Assembly (NCBI RefSeq): GCF_007828215.1
Contig: NZ_VIUE01000004.1
Coordinates: forward strand, 248,001-312,000
DNA from: Pseudomonas sp. SJZ074
GTDB taxonomy: Bacteria; Pseudomonadota; Gammaproteobacteria; Pseudomonadales; Pseudomonadaceae
Reading direction: 5' to 3'
DNA: 64,000 bases
A model generated the notes under the pieces. That model made no database searches, was not told the origin of the DNA, and saw only the letters and a list, made by a program, of their open reading frames with translations. Of this stretch, positions 8,362 through 16,738 are shown in pieces; the stretch's first letter is position 1, and each line of letters begins with the position of its first letter. The position numbers and the translations under genes were made by a program.

Positions 8362-8431
8362 ATAAAGCTTGCCCCCAAGCCAATCCCTGACCATGCTGTC
8401 GCCCCATGAAACCTGTCAGGGAAAGGGCGTT

Positions 8432-10378
8432 ATGCGGTTGTACCTGTGTGAGAAACCGTCCCAGGCCAAGGACATCGCCGCCGTGCTCGGCGCCACGCGG
8501 CGCGGCGACGGCTGCTGGCTGGGCGCGAACGTCACGGTGACCTGGTGCATCGGCCATCTGCTGGAGACCGCCCCGCCCGATGCCTACGATGCCCGCTACA
8601 AGCGCTGGGTACTGGCCGACCTGCCCATCGTGCCGGCGCAATGGAAAATGACCGTCAAGCCAAAAACCGCCGGCCAGTACAAGGCGGTCAAGCGCCTGCT
8701 GGGGGAAGCGAAGGAACTGGTGATCGCCACCGACGCCGACCGGGAAGGCGAAATGATCGCCCGGGAACTGGTGGAGCACTGCCGCTATCGCGGGCCGATC
8801 CAGCGGCTATGGCTGTCGGCCCTCGACGAAGCCTCGATCCGCAAGGCCCTGGCCGCCCTCAAGCCGGGCGCCGAAACCTTCAACCTGTATCACTCGGCCC
8901 TGGGTCGCTCCCGGGCCGACTGGTTGATCGGCATGAACATGAGTCGCCTGTTCACCTTGCTGGGGCGTCAGTCCGGTTACCAGGGCGTGCTGCCGGTAGG
9001 CCGGGTGCAGACACCCACCCTGCGGCTGGTGGTGGACCGTGACCGCAGCATCACCGACTTCGTGCCGGTCGCCTACTGGGCCATCGATGTGCAACTGCGC
9101 CACGACGGCACCGTCTTCACCGCCCAGTGGCGCGCCGATCCGGACGCCTGCGACGACCAGGAGCGCTGCCTGAACCAGGCCCTGGCGCGCGATGCCGCCC
9201 AGGCCATGGGCAACACCGATACCGCCTCGGTGACCAAAGTGCGCACCGAGCGCCTGCGCGAAGCAGCGCCGTTGCCCTTCGACCTCGGCACCCTGCAGGA
9301 AATCTGCTCGAAGAAGCTCGGCCTCGGCGCCCAGGAAACCCTGGACATCGCCCAGTCGCTCTACGAAACCTACAAAGTCATCACCTATCCCCGCAGCGAT
9401 TGCGGCTACCTGCCCTTGAGCCAGCACAGCGAAGCCCCCGCCATCCTGGCTGCCCTTGCCCAGGCCGATCCGGGCCTCGCACCGCTACGTGAACACCTGC
9501 AACCGCAACGCAAGTCCCGGGCCTGGAACGACGCCAAGGTCAGCGCCCACCACGGCATCATCCCCACCGCCGCGGCGAAGAACCTCGACAAGCTCGCCGG
9601 CAAACAACGGGCGGTCTACACACTGATTCGCGCACGCTACCTGGCGCAGTTCCTGCCCAACCATGAATACGACCGGACCCAGGCCGACTTCGACTGCGCC
9701 GGCCAGGCGCTGCGGGCCGTGGGCAAACAGATTGTCGAGCCCGGCTGGAAACGCGCCTTGCCCGAAGCCTTGGCTCCGGCCAAGGGCCGGGAAGCCGTGC
9801 AACCGCAAACCTTGCCGGCACTGGCCGAAGGTCACGAGTGTGGCGTGGACGACGTGACACTCAAGGACCTGTGGACCCAGCCTCCCAAGCCGTTCACCGA
9901 AGGCGACCTGATCAAGGCAATGAAGAACGTCGCCAGACTGGTGGAAGATCCACTGCTCAAGCAGAAGCTCAAGGACACCACCGGCATCGGCACCGAAGCG
10001 ACCCGGGCGTCGATCATCCAGGGCTTGCTCGATCGCGGCTACCTGGTGAAAAACGGCAAGGCCTTGTCCGCCACCCCGGCGGCCTTCAGCCTGATCGACG
10101 CCGTTCCCCGCGCCATCGCCGACCCGGGCACCACCGCGATCTGGGAGCAGGCGCTGGACATGGTGCAAAGCGGTGAGATGAGCCTGGAGGAATTCGTCAC
10201 TCGACAAGCCGCCTGGATGAGTAAGCACATCGCCCGCTGCCAGGGCATGAGCCTGACCATCAACGGCACGGCCGGCCCCGCCGGACGTGGCGCAACCCCG
10301 TGGAAAAACAAACGCAAGCCGGCCAAGCGCAAGGCTGCCGGCGCGCCGCGCAAAGCGACAAAAGCCAAGACAACCTGA
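8432..10378 (+). CDS. topB: DNA topoisomerase III
   Basis: A 648-aa type IA topoisomerase. The N-terminal Toprim domain starts MRLYLCEKPSQAKDIA and contains the metal-binding ATDADREGE motif (near residue 100). The catalytic Tyr is at about 319 in VITYPRSDCGYL. GIGTEATRASIIQGLLDRGY is the conserved C-terminal active-site segment. The Lys/Arg-rich tail (about 620-648) probably binds DNA. TopB decatenates replication and recombination intermediates. The chosen ATG is the family start; a 21-residue upstream extension is dispensable. A LexA box immediately upstream suggests SOS induction, which is not a standard feature of topB. Confidence 0.95.
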   Translation: MRLYLCEKPSQAKDIAAVLGATRRGDGCWLGANVTVTWCIGHLLETAPPDAYDARYKRWVLADLPIVPAQWKMTVKPKTAGQYKAVKRLLGEAKELVIATDADREGEMIARELVEHCRYRGPIQRLWLSALDEASIRKALAALKPGAETFNLYHSALGRSRADWLIGMNMSRLFTLLGRQSGYQGVLPVGRVQTPTLRLVVDRDRSITDFVPVAYWAIDVQLRHDGTVFTAQWRADPDACDDQERCLNQALARDAAQAMGNTDTASVTKVRTERLREAAPLPFDLGTLQEICSKKLGLGAQETLDIAQSLYETYKVITYPRSDCGYLPLSQHSEAPAILAALAQADPGLAPLREHLQPQRKSRAWNDAKVSAHHGIIPTAAAKNLDKLAGKQRAVYTLIRARYLAQFLPNHEYDRTQADFDCAGQALRAVGKQIVEPGWKRALPEALAPAKGREAVQPQTLPALAEGHECGVDDVTLKDLWTQPPKPFTEGDLIKAMKNVARLVEDPLLKQKLKDTTGIGTEATRASIIQGLLDRGYLVKNGKALSATPAAFSLIDAVPRAIADPGTTAIWEQALDMVQSGEMSLEEFVTRQAAWMSKHIARCQGMSLTINGTAGPAGRGATPWKNKRKPAKRKAAGAPRKATKAKTT

Positions 10379-10469
10379 GCAAAGCCAATACCCATGGGCC
10401 TCCTGTTCTGACAGACCGAGTCACTCGCGCCGAGATTTCTCATACCCAAAACATTTTGTCCGACAATAT

Positions 10470-10493
10470 GTAGTGACCAAAAATAATCACTAC
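10470..10493. promoter_or_regulatory. Inverted repeat, possible operator
   Basis: GTAGTGA and TCACTAC are perfect inverted 7-mers with centres 17 bp apart. They end 7 bp before a TTGACG -35-like hexamer. A regulator site is possible. Confidence 0.35.
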
Positions 10494-10500
10494 AAAACCG

Positions 10501-10529
10501 TTGACGACGTCGATTTGCCCTTGCATGAT
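10501..10529 (+). promoter_or_regulatory. Possible sigma-70 promoter of a small RNA
   Basis: TTGACG, a 17-bp spacer and CATGAT. The -35 is good and the -10 is weak. A Rho-independent terminator lies about 65 bases further on with no credible reading frame between. Confidence 0.35.
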
Positions 10530-10535
10530 GCAGAC

Positions 10536-10600
10536 GTCTCCCCGATCGGGAGTACAGGTAACCGTTTGAGCAAGCTCGTCTGACCGCCGAGCTGTTTTTT
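10536..10600 (+). ncRNA. Candidate small RNA downstream of topB
   Basis: A transcript from the promoter-like site would run about 65 nt to the AGCTCG/CGAGCT terminator. It contains a CTCCC/GGGAG hairpin, and CAGACG near its start could pair with CGTCTG near the terminator stem. I recognise no known family; it does not look like RsmX/Y/Z or 6S. The stretch could equally be the 3' untranslated end of topB. Confidence 0.3.
10573..10600 (+). terminator. Rho-independent terminator
   Basis: The AGCTCG/CGAGCT stem is followed by GTTTTTT. It ends either topB readthrough or the candidate small RNA. Confidence 0.6.
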
Positions 10601-10931
10601 GGATAAGGGACTGCCCACAAGGCAGATTGAAGGTGCTGACCTGGCATGACCGTCCGGTAACAAGGACGAGAAACGTCGGCGAAGGTCCTCATGACGCGCG
10701 TGGTCGACCCTCGAAAGTTGACACTGCCTTAAGGTTCTTCGCTGTTTCTCTTCGTTGTAGCGCATTTGCGTAGCAGCCCTTCGATAGCACTACACAACCG
10801 ATGCACGACCCCGTCGAAGTCTGACGGACGAACGCTGACGGCCTGGTTTCGGTAGCAGGCAGGCACTTACCGAGAAGCGAAATCTTTGCGAACCACCAGA
10901 CAGATCAACCAAATGGTCAAGGGGCTTACAC
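10601..10931. other. Unexplained 330-base leader region
   Basis: There is no convincing reading frame on either strand. A TTGACA hexamer at 10720 has no good -10 partner. It is probably the promoter region and long leader of the 109-aa gene that follows. Confidence 0.4.
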
Positions 10932-11261
10932 ATGAATCTGAACAATCAACCATCTATTGATGAACTGGCTCGCATGTTCGCAGCACACAAGGACACACTC
11001 GACAGCCATATCCTGTGGATCAGCAAGACAGGCCAGGTCCATATGGACTGCCTGTCGCCCTACACCCACGAAGACGAGTTCGAACGGAACCAGCAAGACC
11101 TGTGCGCCCGACTGAAGATGTACCGTCGCGGCCAAGGCTACGTGGGCAAAAAGGCTGCGGCCGACAAAGACTTCATCGGTAGTGTGCTGCAGACGCTGAC
11201 CCACGCCTGGCAGTCGATGCAAACCACCTCTGAAGTCCGGGTCATCGACCGCTTCTGCTGA
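10932..11261 (+). CDS. Conserved hypothetical protein, 109 aa
   Basis: Begins MNLNNQPSIDELARMFAAHKD after an AAGGGG ribosome site. It is soluble, with no signal or membrane segment. The composition (acidic N-terminal half, a central basic patch RLKMYRRGQGYVGKKAA and helical ends) suggests a small alpha/beta or helical protein. I do not recognise a named domain. A strong terminator closes the gene, so it is monocistronic, and it has an unusually long upstream region. Confidence 0.7.
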   Translation: MNLNNQPSIDELARMFAAHKDTLDSHILWISKTGQVHMDCLSPYTHEDEFERNQQDLCARLKMYRRGQGYVGKKAAADKDFIGSVLQTLTHAWQSMQTTSEVRVIDRFC

Positions 11262-11274
11262 GTGCACTCAAGAC

Positions 11275-11314
11275 AAAGGGCCCGTTCCTGAACAAGGACG
11301 GGCCCTTTGCTTTT
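11275..11314 (+). terminator. Strong terminator between convergent genes
   Basis: The 11-bp stem AAAGGGCCCGT/ACGGGCCCTTT is followed by GCTTTT. It is A-rich on the other side, so it can also serve the opposite-strand glutaminase gene. Confidence 0.85.
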
Positions 11315-11315
11315 A

Positions 11316-12224
11316 TCAGAACACCGACCAGCCAATCCGCTGGCTGAGCAACTCCAGCGCCGCCATGCCGGCCAGGGAGTTGCCGGCGGCGTTGAGCTCC
11401 GGCGACCAGACACACACCGTGAAGCGCCCCGGCACCACAGCGACAATTCCGCCGCCCACACCGCTCTTGCCTGGCAGGCCAACGCGATAGGCAAAATTGC
11501 CGGCCTCGTCGTAAAGCCCGCTGGTCGCCATGATGGAGTTGACCTGCTGGGTCTGGCGGGCGCTCAGGATCTGTTCGCCGCTGTGCTTGCAGAAGCCGTC
11601 GTTGGCCAGGAAGCAGAATGCCCGGGCCAGGTCGATGCAGCTCATTCGCAGCGCACAGTGACTGAAATAACTGCGCAACACCGCTTCCACGTCGTTATGG
11701 AAATTACCGAACGATTGCATCAGGTAAGCCATCGCCGCGTTCCGGGCGCGGTGCTGGTACTCCGACTCAGCGACCTTGCCATCCACCATCACTTGGGGAT
11801 TGCCCGACAGGCGTCGCACGAAATCACGCATCGACAACGCCGGGGCGGCGAAACGCGACTGGTTGATATCGCAGATCACCAAGGCACCGGCATTGATGAA
11901 CGGGTTGCGTGGGCGACCGCGCTCGAACTCCAGTTGCACCAGGGAGTTGAAGGGCTGGCCGGACGGCTCATGGCCCAGGCGCTCCCAGATGGCTTCGCCG
12001 GAATGCTCGATGGCCTGCACCAGGCTGAATACTTTGGAAATACTCTGTACTGAAAACGGCGTTTCGGCGTCACCTGCGCAATACAGCTCGCCATCGTTGC
12101 CATACACGGCAATGCCCAACTGATTGCCAGGCACGCTGCCCAGGGCCGGAATGTAGTTGGCCACCTTGCCCTGACCGATCAGGGGGCGAACCGCATCGAG
12201 GATCTCGTTCAACAGTGCTTGCAT
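11316..12224 (-). CDS. glsA: Glutaminase
   Basis: A 302-aa serine-dependent glutaminase with a beta-lactamase-like fold, which hydrolyses glutamine to glutamate and ammonia in the cytoplasm. [10 protein letters not shown] (near 62-71) carries the catalytic Ser-x-x-Lys. NPFINAGA (about 106-113) and GKSGVGGGI (about 253-261) are family signatures. The length matches the family when translation begins at MQALLNEIL; a start six codons upstream (MTGPPH) has a G-rich stretch right against the ATG and is less likely. The gene stands alone. Confidence 0.93.
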   Translation of the reverse strand: MQALLNEILDAVRPLIGQGKVANYIPALGSVPGNQLGIAVYGNDGELYCAGDAETPFSVQSISKVFSLVQAIEHSGEAIWERLGHEPSGQPFNSLVQLEFERGRPRNPFINAGALVICDINQSRFAAPALSMRDFVRRLSGNPQVMVDGKVAESEYQHRARNAAMAYLMQSFGNFHNDVEAVLRSYFSHCALRMSCIDLARAFCFLANDGFCKHSGEQILSARQTQQVNSIMATSGLYDEAGNFAYRVGLPGKSGVGGGIVAVVPGRFTVCVWSPELNAAGNSLAGMAALELLSQRIGWSVF

Positions 12225-12415
12225 GTGCGGGGGTCCAGTCATTCCCCGTTCGAGTGCGGGGATACAGACCCTAGACGCTGGTAGGCGGGATCAGAGCACA
12301 CTGAGCCTCAAACAAGCTCCTGTGGCGAGGCCCGAGCGCTTCGTGAGCGTTGTGCGATGCTTGCGCGAAAATCCAACGGTCTATAGTTCAAAGGATGAGC
12401 CCGCAGGAGGACACG

Positions 12416-12610
12416 ATGCGTCAGATCATGCAAAAAGAACCCTGGTGGGCATCGCCGCCCAAGCCGGGGCAGCACGAGAGCGAGCTGGAATGGGGCTGGC
12501 TGGTGATCTACAGCGAAGGCGAGCCACGCTTCGAGTTCGTCAGGGAACGCCCTTCGGACGAACAGATCCGCCACCGCAAGGGTTGTCGCGTCACGCTCGG
12601 TGCGGGATGA
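12416..12610 (+). CDS. Small conserved hypothetical protein, 64 aa
   Basis: A near-perfect AGGAGG ribosome site precedes an ATG opening MRQIMQKEPWW. The protein is rich in Trp, Glu and Arg and has no signal or membrane segment. I recognise no domain. The ribosome site and normal codon use support a real gene despite its size. Confidence 0.65.
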   Translation: MRQIMQKEPWWASPPKPGQHESELEWGWLVIYSEGEPRFEFVRERPSDEQIRHRKGCRVTLGAG

Positions 12611-12619
12611 GCCCGCCCG

Positions 12620-13639
12620 TCACGGCTTGATATCCGGCAACGCCACTGCCCGATTCGCCAGCTGCGCCTCCACCAGGTTGCCTTCGATTTCTTCGTCCAG
12701 GTAATACACCGGTGCCAGCACTCCGCTCAGGGGATGCTTGAGCGACTTGAACCACGCCTCATCGAAGGCGGCACTCAGGCTTTTGCGAATCTGCGCTTCC
12801 ATTTCCGGCCGCTCGCCTTCGTGGATGATCGCCCGAACGCCTGCCACACCCACCGAAATCAATGCCCCCGCGGCCTTTCCGGCCACGGCTGCAGCCGCTC
12901 CGGCCGCGCCTCGAGTGGCGAATTGGGCTTCGATTTTCTCGCTGGTGCGTTGCGCCACCGTGGCGATCACCGCATCCGACGGGCCCGCCCCCGTGGTGGC
13001 GGCTTTGTTGATGTGGTCAATCAACGCGGCGTAGGCCGGCAGGGTATTCAGCGGCTCAGTGTGGACCATCTCATACAACGAAGCATTGCGCGCCGCCGGC
13101 GGGCCCAGATTGATCGCGGGAATGCCGTGCAGACGCCGGTTCATCAGTTCATTCGGAATTTGCTGCCGCTGTGCGATCACCCGCACCTGCTGATCGAGCA
13201 GGCGCACGTAATAGCTGGTCGCGGCGGCCCTGATGGCTTCGGGATCGATCTCCACGGCCACCGGTTCCAGCACCTGCTCGCGGTATTGCTCTTGAAGATA
13301 GAGCGCCAGGCGGTTGGAAGCAGAATCCGCTTCGCCCTTGGCACTGGCGGCATACCAACTGACCTTCACCGCCATCCATTCCTGGGTCCAATAGCTGCTG
13401 AACCACGGGATGAATTCAGCCTCGGTCCGTTCGTACACCAGCCCCCGCCAATGCTCCATCGACCCTCGGGCATAGACTTCGGCTTGCCCGACAGCGCTTT
13501 TGGACGCAGCGATGATCTGCTGGTCGACCTGCCGCCAGGTGTCCTGAGAGACCGTCACCGCATTCGCCGACCGGCCGCGCTCTGTCGTGGCGCACCCCGC
13601 CAGAGCGATCAACACGGCCAGCATCAGCGAACGCAGCAC
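12620..13639 (-). CDS. Putative lipoprotein of unknown function
   Basis: A 339-aa protein with a lipoprotein signal, MLRSLMLAVLIALAGC (Cys16). The body is mostly helical. A Gly/Ala-rich hydrophobic segment at about 243-275 (GAAGAAAAVAGKAAGALISVGVAG region) could insert in a membrane. No Asp follows the lipid Cys, so outer-membrane sorting is likely. I recognise no named family. Convergent with the 64-aa gene; no operon partner. Confidence 0.7.
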   Translation of the reverse strand: MLRSLMLAVLIALAGCATTERGRSANAVTVSQDTWRQVDQQIIAASKSAVGQAEVYARGSMEHWRGLVYERTEAEFIPWFSSYWTQEWMAVKVSWYAASAKGEADSASNRLALYLQEQYREQVLEPVAVEIDPEAIRAAATSYYVRLLDQQVRVIAQRQQIPNELMNRRLHGIPAINLGPPAARNASLYEMVHTEPLNTLPAYAALIDHINKAATTGAGPSDAVIATVAQRTSEKIEAQFATRGAAGAAAAVAGKAAGALISVGVAGVRAIIHEGERPEMEAQIRKSLSAAFDEAWFKSLKHPLSGVLAPVYYLDEEIEGNLVEAQLANRAVALPDIKP

Positions 13640-13710
13640 GATCGCGCCACTCCGGATTCATCTCATCCATGGCATTGAGTATAGGTGGCAGGAAACAACC
13701 AAGCTGACCC

Positions 13711-13776
13711 ACCGCTCTCGCGAGCAGGGTCGCTCTCACAAAAACCTGTGGGAGCGAGCCTGCTCGCGATGGCGGC
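13711..13776. repeat. REP doublet (TGTGGGAGCGAG type, one arm degenerate)
   Basis: A degraded copy (CTCTCGCGAGCAGGGTCGC) faces an intact TGTGGGAGCGAGCCTGCTCG copy. It lies between the lipoprotein and ZIP transporter genes. Confidence 0.7.
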
Positions 13777-13797
13777 GGTGCAGTCAGCAAGCTAACC

Positions 13798-14727
13798 TCA
13801 GCCCAGCGCTGTATCGAGAAACATCATCACCGCGAACCCCATCATCAAGCCCAGGGTGGCCGGGGTTTCATGGCCGTTGCGGTGGGTTTCGGGAATCACC
13901 TCGTGGGACACCACGAAAATCATCGCTCCGGCCGCCAGGCCCAGGCTGATGGGGTAGGCCACGGCCACGCCCGACGACATGCCCAGGCCGATCACCGCAC
14001 CCAGCGGCTCCATCAACCCTGAACCGACTGCGATCAATGCGGCACGCAGGGTGCTGATGCCGGTGACTCGCAATGCCATGGCAATGGCGAGTCCTTCGGG
14101 AATGTCCTGAATGGCGATCGCCGTGGTGAGAGGCAGGCCGACCTTGAAATCTCCGTCGGCAAAACTGACGCCGATGGCCATGCCTTCCGGCAGGTTGTGC
14201 AAGGTAATCGCGAGCACGAACAACCAGACGCGATTGATACGCTCGGCTTGGGGTCCGCGCCGTCCGCTCAATTCATGTTCATGGGGAATAAACCGGTCGA
14301 GACCGATCATCAGCGCAACGCCCAACCCCAGGCCGAGCACCACGACAAACGCGGCGAGCAACTGATTGCCGCAAATCACCTGGGCGGCTTCGATACCCGG
14401 CAATATCAGCGAAAAAGAACTGGCCGCCAACATCATGCCGGCGGCGAAGCCCAACATGATGTCCTGGGTGCGCGAGGAGATGTCCCGCAACACCACGGCC
14501 ATGATTGCCCCCAAGGCTGTGGCGGCAAACCCGGAGGTCCCGCCCAGCACCGCATAGCCCAGATGGCGAGGGTCGGCGCCCACCAATGCGTTATAGCCGC
14601 TGTAGAGCAACAGCACGGCGACCGCCGCCAGCCCGAGCCAGAAGCTCGCACCCAGCAGCAGGTTGCCTTGCAGGGGATCCAGCCAGGTACGCCAGGGCGA
14701 TCGGATCCGGGAAGTCGGCTGGTCCAT
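13798..14727 (-). CDS. ZIP-family divalent metal transporter
   Basis: A 309-aa membrane protein with about eight helices. HNLPEGMAIGVSF and QDIPEGLAIAMAL are the paired metal-site signatures of ZIP TM4 and TM5. A hydrophilic loop (RFIPHEHELSGRRGP, about 165-180) holds His residues before TM4. It imports Zn2+, Mn2+ or Fe2+ across the inner membrane. The gene follows the Mn-catalase gene on the same strand with an 81-bp gap holding a strong hairpin, so manganese supply is a plausible role. A TTG one codon upstream of the chosen ATG is an alternative start. Confidence 0.88.
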   Translation of the reverse strand: MDQPTSRIRSPWRTWLDPLQGNLLLGASFWLGLAAVAVLLLYSGYNALVGADPRHLGYAVLGGTSGFAATALGAIMAVVLRDISSRTQDIMLGFAAGMMLAASSFSLILPGIEAAQVICGNQLLAAFVVVLGLGLGVALMIGLDRFIPHEHELSGRRGPQAERINRVWLFVLAITLHNLPEGMAIGVSFADGDFKVGLPLTTAIAIQDIPEGLAIAMALRVTGISTLRAALIAVGSGLMEPLGAVIGLGMSSGVAVAYPISLGLAAGAMIFVVSHEVIPETHRNGHETPATLGLMMGFAVMMFLDTALG

Positions 14728-14778
14728 CAAATATCCTTACAGGCTTTAGTCAGGGCCAATGGAAGGTTCAGCGAGGAA

Positions 14779-14801
14779 GCGAGGGAGCCCGGCTCCCTCG
14801 C
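14779..14801. other. Strong hairpin between Mn-catalase and ZIP genes
   Basis: GCGAGGGAGC and GCTCCCTCGC are a perfect 10-bp stem around a 3-nt loop. No T-run follows on the transcribed strand. It may stabilise or attenuate the katN message; it resembles REP sequence. Confidence 0.5.
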
Positions 14802-14808
14802 CGCTTTC

Positions 14809-15690
14809 CTACAGTTTGTCACCTTGCATCCCCGAACCCAAGTCGGCACCTGTGGTGGGATCGCTCTCGGGGTTGGACATCGTCCGCGCCTTCATGTCCA
14901 TCAGCAGGGCTTCGTCTTTTTTACTCAGTTGTACGCTGGCCAGGCCATCGCCGCCATCCACCGCCGGTGTGGGGTCTTCGACGAACTCCCAATCGTCGCC
15001 CTGGTTCCATGGGCCGCGTACAGCCGGCTCGCCCTGGGACATGTTGAAATACACATTGGTGAACTCCGGCATGCCCGGCAATTTACCCTGAGGGAAATTG
15101 GGCTGGATGGAATGCAAGGCTTTTTCAAAAGACATCTGGTGAGCGATTTCCCGGGTCATCAGGAAACCCAGCGCCTCTTTTACGCCCGGATCGTCAGTGA
15201 CGTTCATCAGCCGTTCATAGACGATTTTCGCCCGGGCCTCGGCGGCGATGTTGGAGCGCATGTCTGCGGTCGGCTCGCCAATGGTGTCGATATAGGCAGC
15301 GGTCCAAGGTACACCCGCGGAGTTGGTCAGCGGTGAACCGGCACCATACAGAAGGCTGGTGATATGGGAATCGTTGCCGGCACCGTTGATGTCCCGGTAC
15401 AACTGCCCTTCCTTTTCCACCCCTTCGGCCATCTGGCCTTTTGCGCCCTTGTTCAGCATCACGATGATCGAACCGATGATCTCCAGGTGGCTGAGCTCTT
15501 CAGTAGCGATATCCATGAGCAGATCCTTGCGGCCCGGATCATCCTCGGCCAGCGCCTGGGTGAAATAACGGGATGCCGCCGCCAGCTCCCCCTGGGCCCC
15601 ACCGAACTGTTCCAGCAGCAGGTTGGCAAGACCTGGATTCGGCTCTGCCACACGCACGGTGTACTGCAGTCGCTTGTTATGTAGAAACAT
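14809..15690 (-). CDS. katN: Manganese (non-haem) catalase
   Basis: A 293-aa ferritin-fold catalase that dismutates H2O2 at a di-manganese centre. It starts MFLHNKRLQYTVRV, as family members do, after a GAGGAG ribosome site. Ligands are recognisable: Glu in LLEQFGGAQGELAAA, EELSHLE (Glu and His), a Glu in the TADMRSNIAAEARAKIVYE segment and His in TREIAHQMSFEKAL. The Pro/Asp-rich C-terminal arm is normal for the family. Next to KGG, metallothionein and ferritin-like genes, it belongs to a stress set. A CAGACT/AGTCTG hairpin lies in its leader. Confidence 0.93.
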   Translation of the reverse strand: MFLHNKRLQYTVRVAEPNPGLANLLLEQFGGAQGELAAASRYFTQALAEDDPGRKDLLMDIATEELSHLEIIGSIIVMLNKGAKGQMAEGVEKEGQLYRDINGAGNDSHITSLLYGAGSPLTNSAGVPWTAAYIDTIGEPTADMRSNIAAEARAKIVYERLMNVTDDPGVKEALGFLMTREIAHQMSFEKALHSIQPNFPQGKLPGMPEFTNVYFNMSQGEPAVRGPWNQGDDWEFVEDPTPAVDGGDGLASVQLSKKDEALLMDMKARTMSNPESDPTTGADLGSGMQGDKL

Positions 15691-15739
15691 GGTTTGAACT
15701 CCTCGATCAGGCACAACTTATGGGCCTACCGATAAACGG

Positions 15740-15757
15740 CAGACTGACAAGAGTCTG
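15740..15757. other. Inverted repeat in the katN leader
   Basis: CAGACT and AGTCTG around a 6-nt centre, about 50 bp before the katN start. It is either an operator or a leader hairpin. Confidence 0.3.
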
Positions 15758-15887
15758 AATATATAAAGGGAATTAAATTTACTTTTTATCCAATAATGAA
15801 GACAGGCGGTAAATACGCAACCTTCCAACCTTCAATCATTGAATAAGCGGGCAATGGCCCACGAGCTGTTTTTTATATTTCAACAGT

Positions 15888-15917
15888 GCAGGCCCCGGCT
15901 TGGCGCCAAGGGCCTGC
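15888..15917. other. Hairpin downstream of the KGG gene
   Basis: GCAGGCCC and GGGCCTGC form an 8-bp stem just past the KGG stop. No T-run follows, so it is a possible mRNA 3' stabiliser or weak terminator. Confidence 0.4.
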
Positions 15918-15930
15918 CTGTCATGGCGTA

Positions 15931-16308
15931 TTACGACTTACGGCCGCCGCCGTGGCTGCTTTCGCCACCCTTCTTGCCGGCTTCCGAAGCTTTTTCCCGG
16001 TCGTTGGCGAAATTGCCACCCGATGCCTGGCCACCTTTGCGGCCGGCTTCCGAAGCACGTTCGGGGTCGTTGGCAAAATTGCCACCAGACGCTTGCCCGC
16101 CCTTGCGCCCAGCCTCTGCTGCGCGTTGAGGGTCATTGGCGAAATTGCCGCCGGACGCCTGGCCACCTTTGCGGCCGGCTTCCGAAGCGCGTTCAGGATT
16201 GTTGGCAAAATTGCCCCCGGACGCTTGCCCGCCTTTTTTCCCGGCTTCCGATGCCTTCTCACGATCGTTAGCGAAATTGCCAGGGTTGTTATTGCCTGTA
16301 TTAGCCAT
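15931..16308 (-). CDS. KGG-repeat general stress protein
   Basis: A 125-aa, highly hydrophilic, Gly-rich protein of the KGG / GsiB / con-10 type. Five tandem 22-residue units follow the pattern GNFANDPERASEAGRKGGQASG, with a basic tail HGGGRKS. Such proteins are disordered and accumulate in desiccation, osmotic or stationary stress. The chosen ATG follows GAGGTGA; a GTG three codons upstream is unlikely. The DNA repeat period is 66 bp, so copy number may vary between strains. Confidence 0.88.
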   Translation of the reverse strand: MANTGNNNPGNFANDREKASEAGKKGGQASGGNFANNPERASEAGRKGGQASGGNFANDPQRAAEAGRKGGQASGGNFANDPERASEAGRKGGQASGGNFANDREKASEAGKKGGESSHGGGRKS

Positions 16309-16738
16309 TTCATTCACCTCGTCAGTTACTGTTAGCGAACCTCTCGGCTCGTAGTATTCGGAGAACCCGGGGGCGATAAGGTTTGAACAACGTTCGGCAG
16401 TCAGCGACGAACGGTCAGCACTTCAAAGTTCATTGGAAAGTACAATCAAACCCTATCGAACAAGCGCCAGCCGATAAATTTATTCAAATAAGCGCAAAGC
16501 TGTCGACGGACCTCATATATAGCCCCGGCATTTAATAACAGTGCGTGTCTTTCCACGCCGTCCGCCAAAGGCCGGATGGCGCCGGCACCCCACTGCACCG
16601 GTCTCGTCACCCATGCCTCGCGCCGTTCCAGGAAGCCAAAACTCGCGGGCTGCCGGCGTTATCCTGCACCACCGCACTGTCCGGCTTGCGGCGTCCGGAC
16701 ACCCTGTCGCCGCTGTCCGGATAAAGACGTGCCGTTAA
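16309..16738. other. 430-base intergenic region upstream of the KGG gene
   Basis: It should hold the promoter of the KGG stress gene (leftward). I looked for an AlgU-type GAACTT-N16-TCTGA promoter; a GAACTT exists near 16430 on the minus strand but lacks a matching -10. Nothing else is recognised. Confidence 0.4.

Noticed and set aside
10490..10765. Minus-strand 91-codon frame in the topB downstream region
   Set aside because: No ribosome site or recognisable motif; crosses the terminator stem.
15931..16308. CRISPR-like array in the 66-bp repeats
   Set aside because: Repeats are contiguous and in frame, encode the KGG protein, and have no spacers.
16420..16460. AlgU promoter for the KGG gene
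   Set aside because: GAACTT is present on the minus strand, but no TCTGA-like -10 lies 16-17 bp away.
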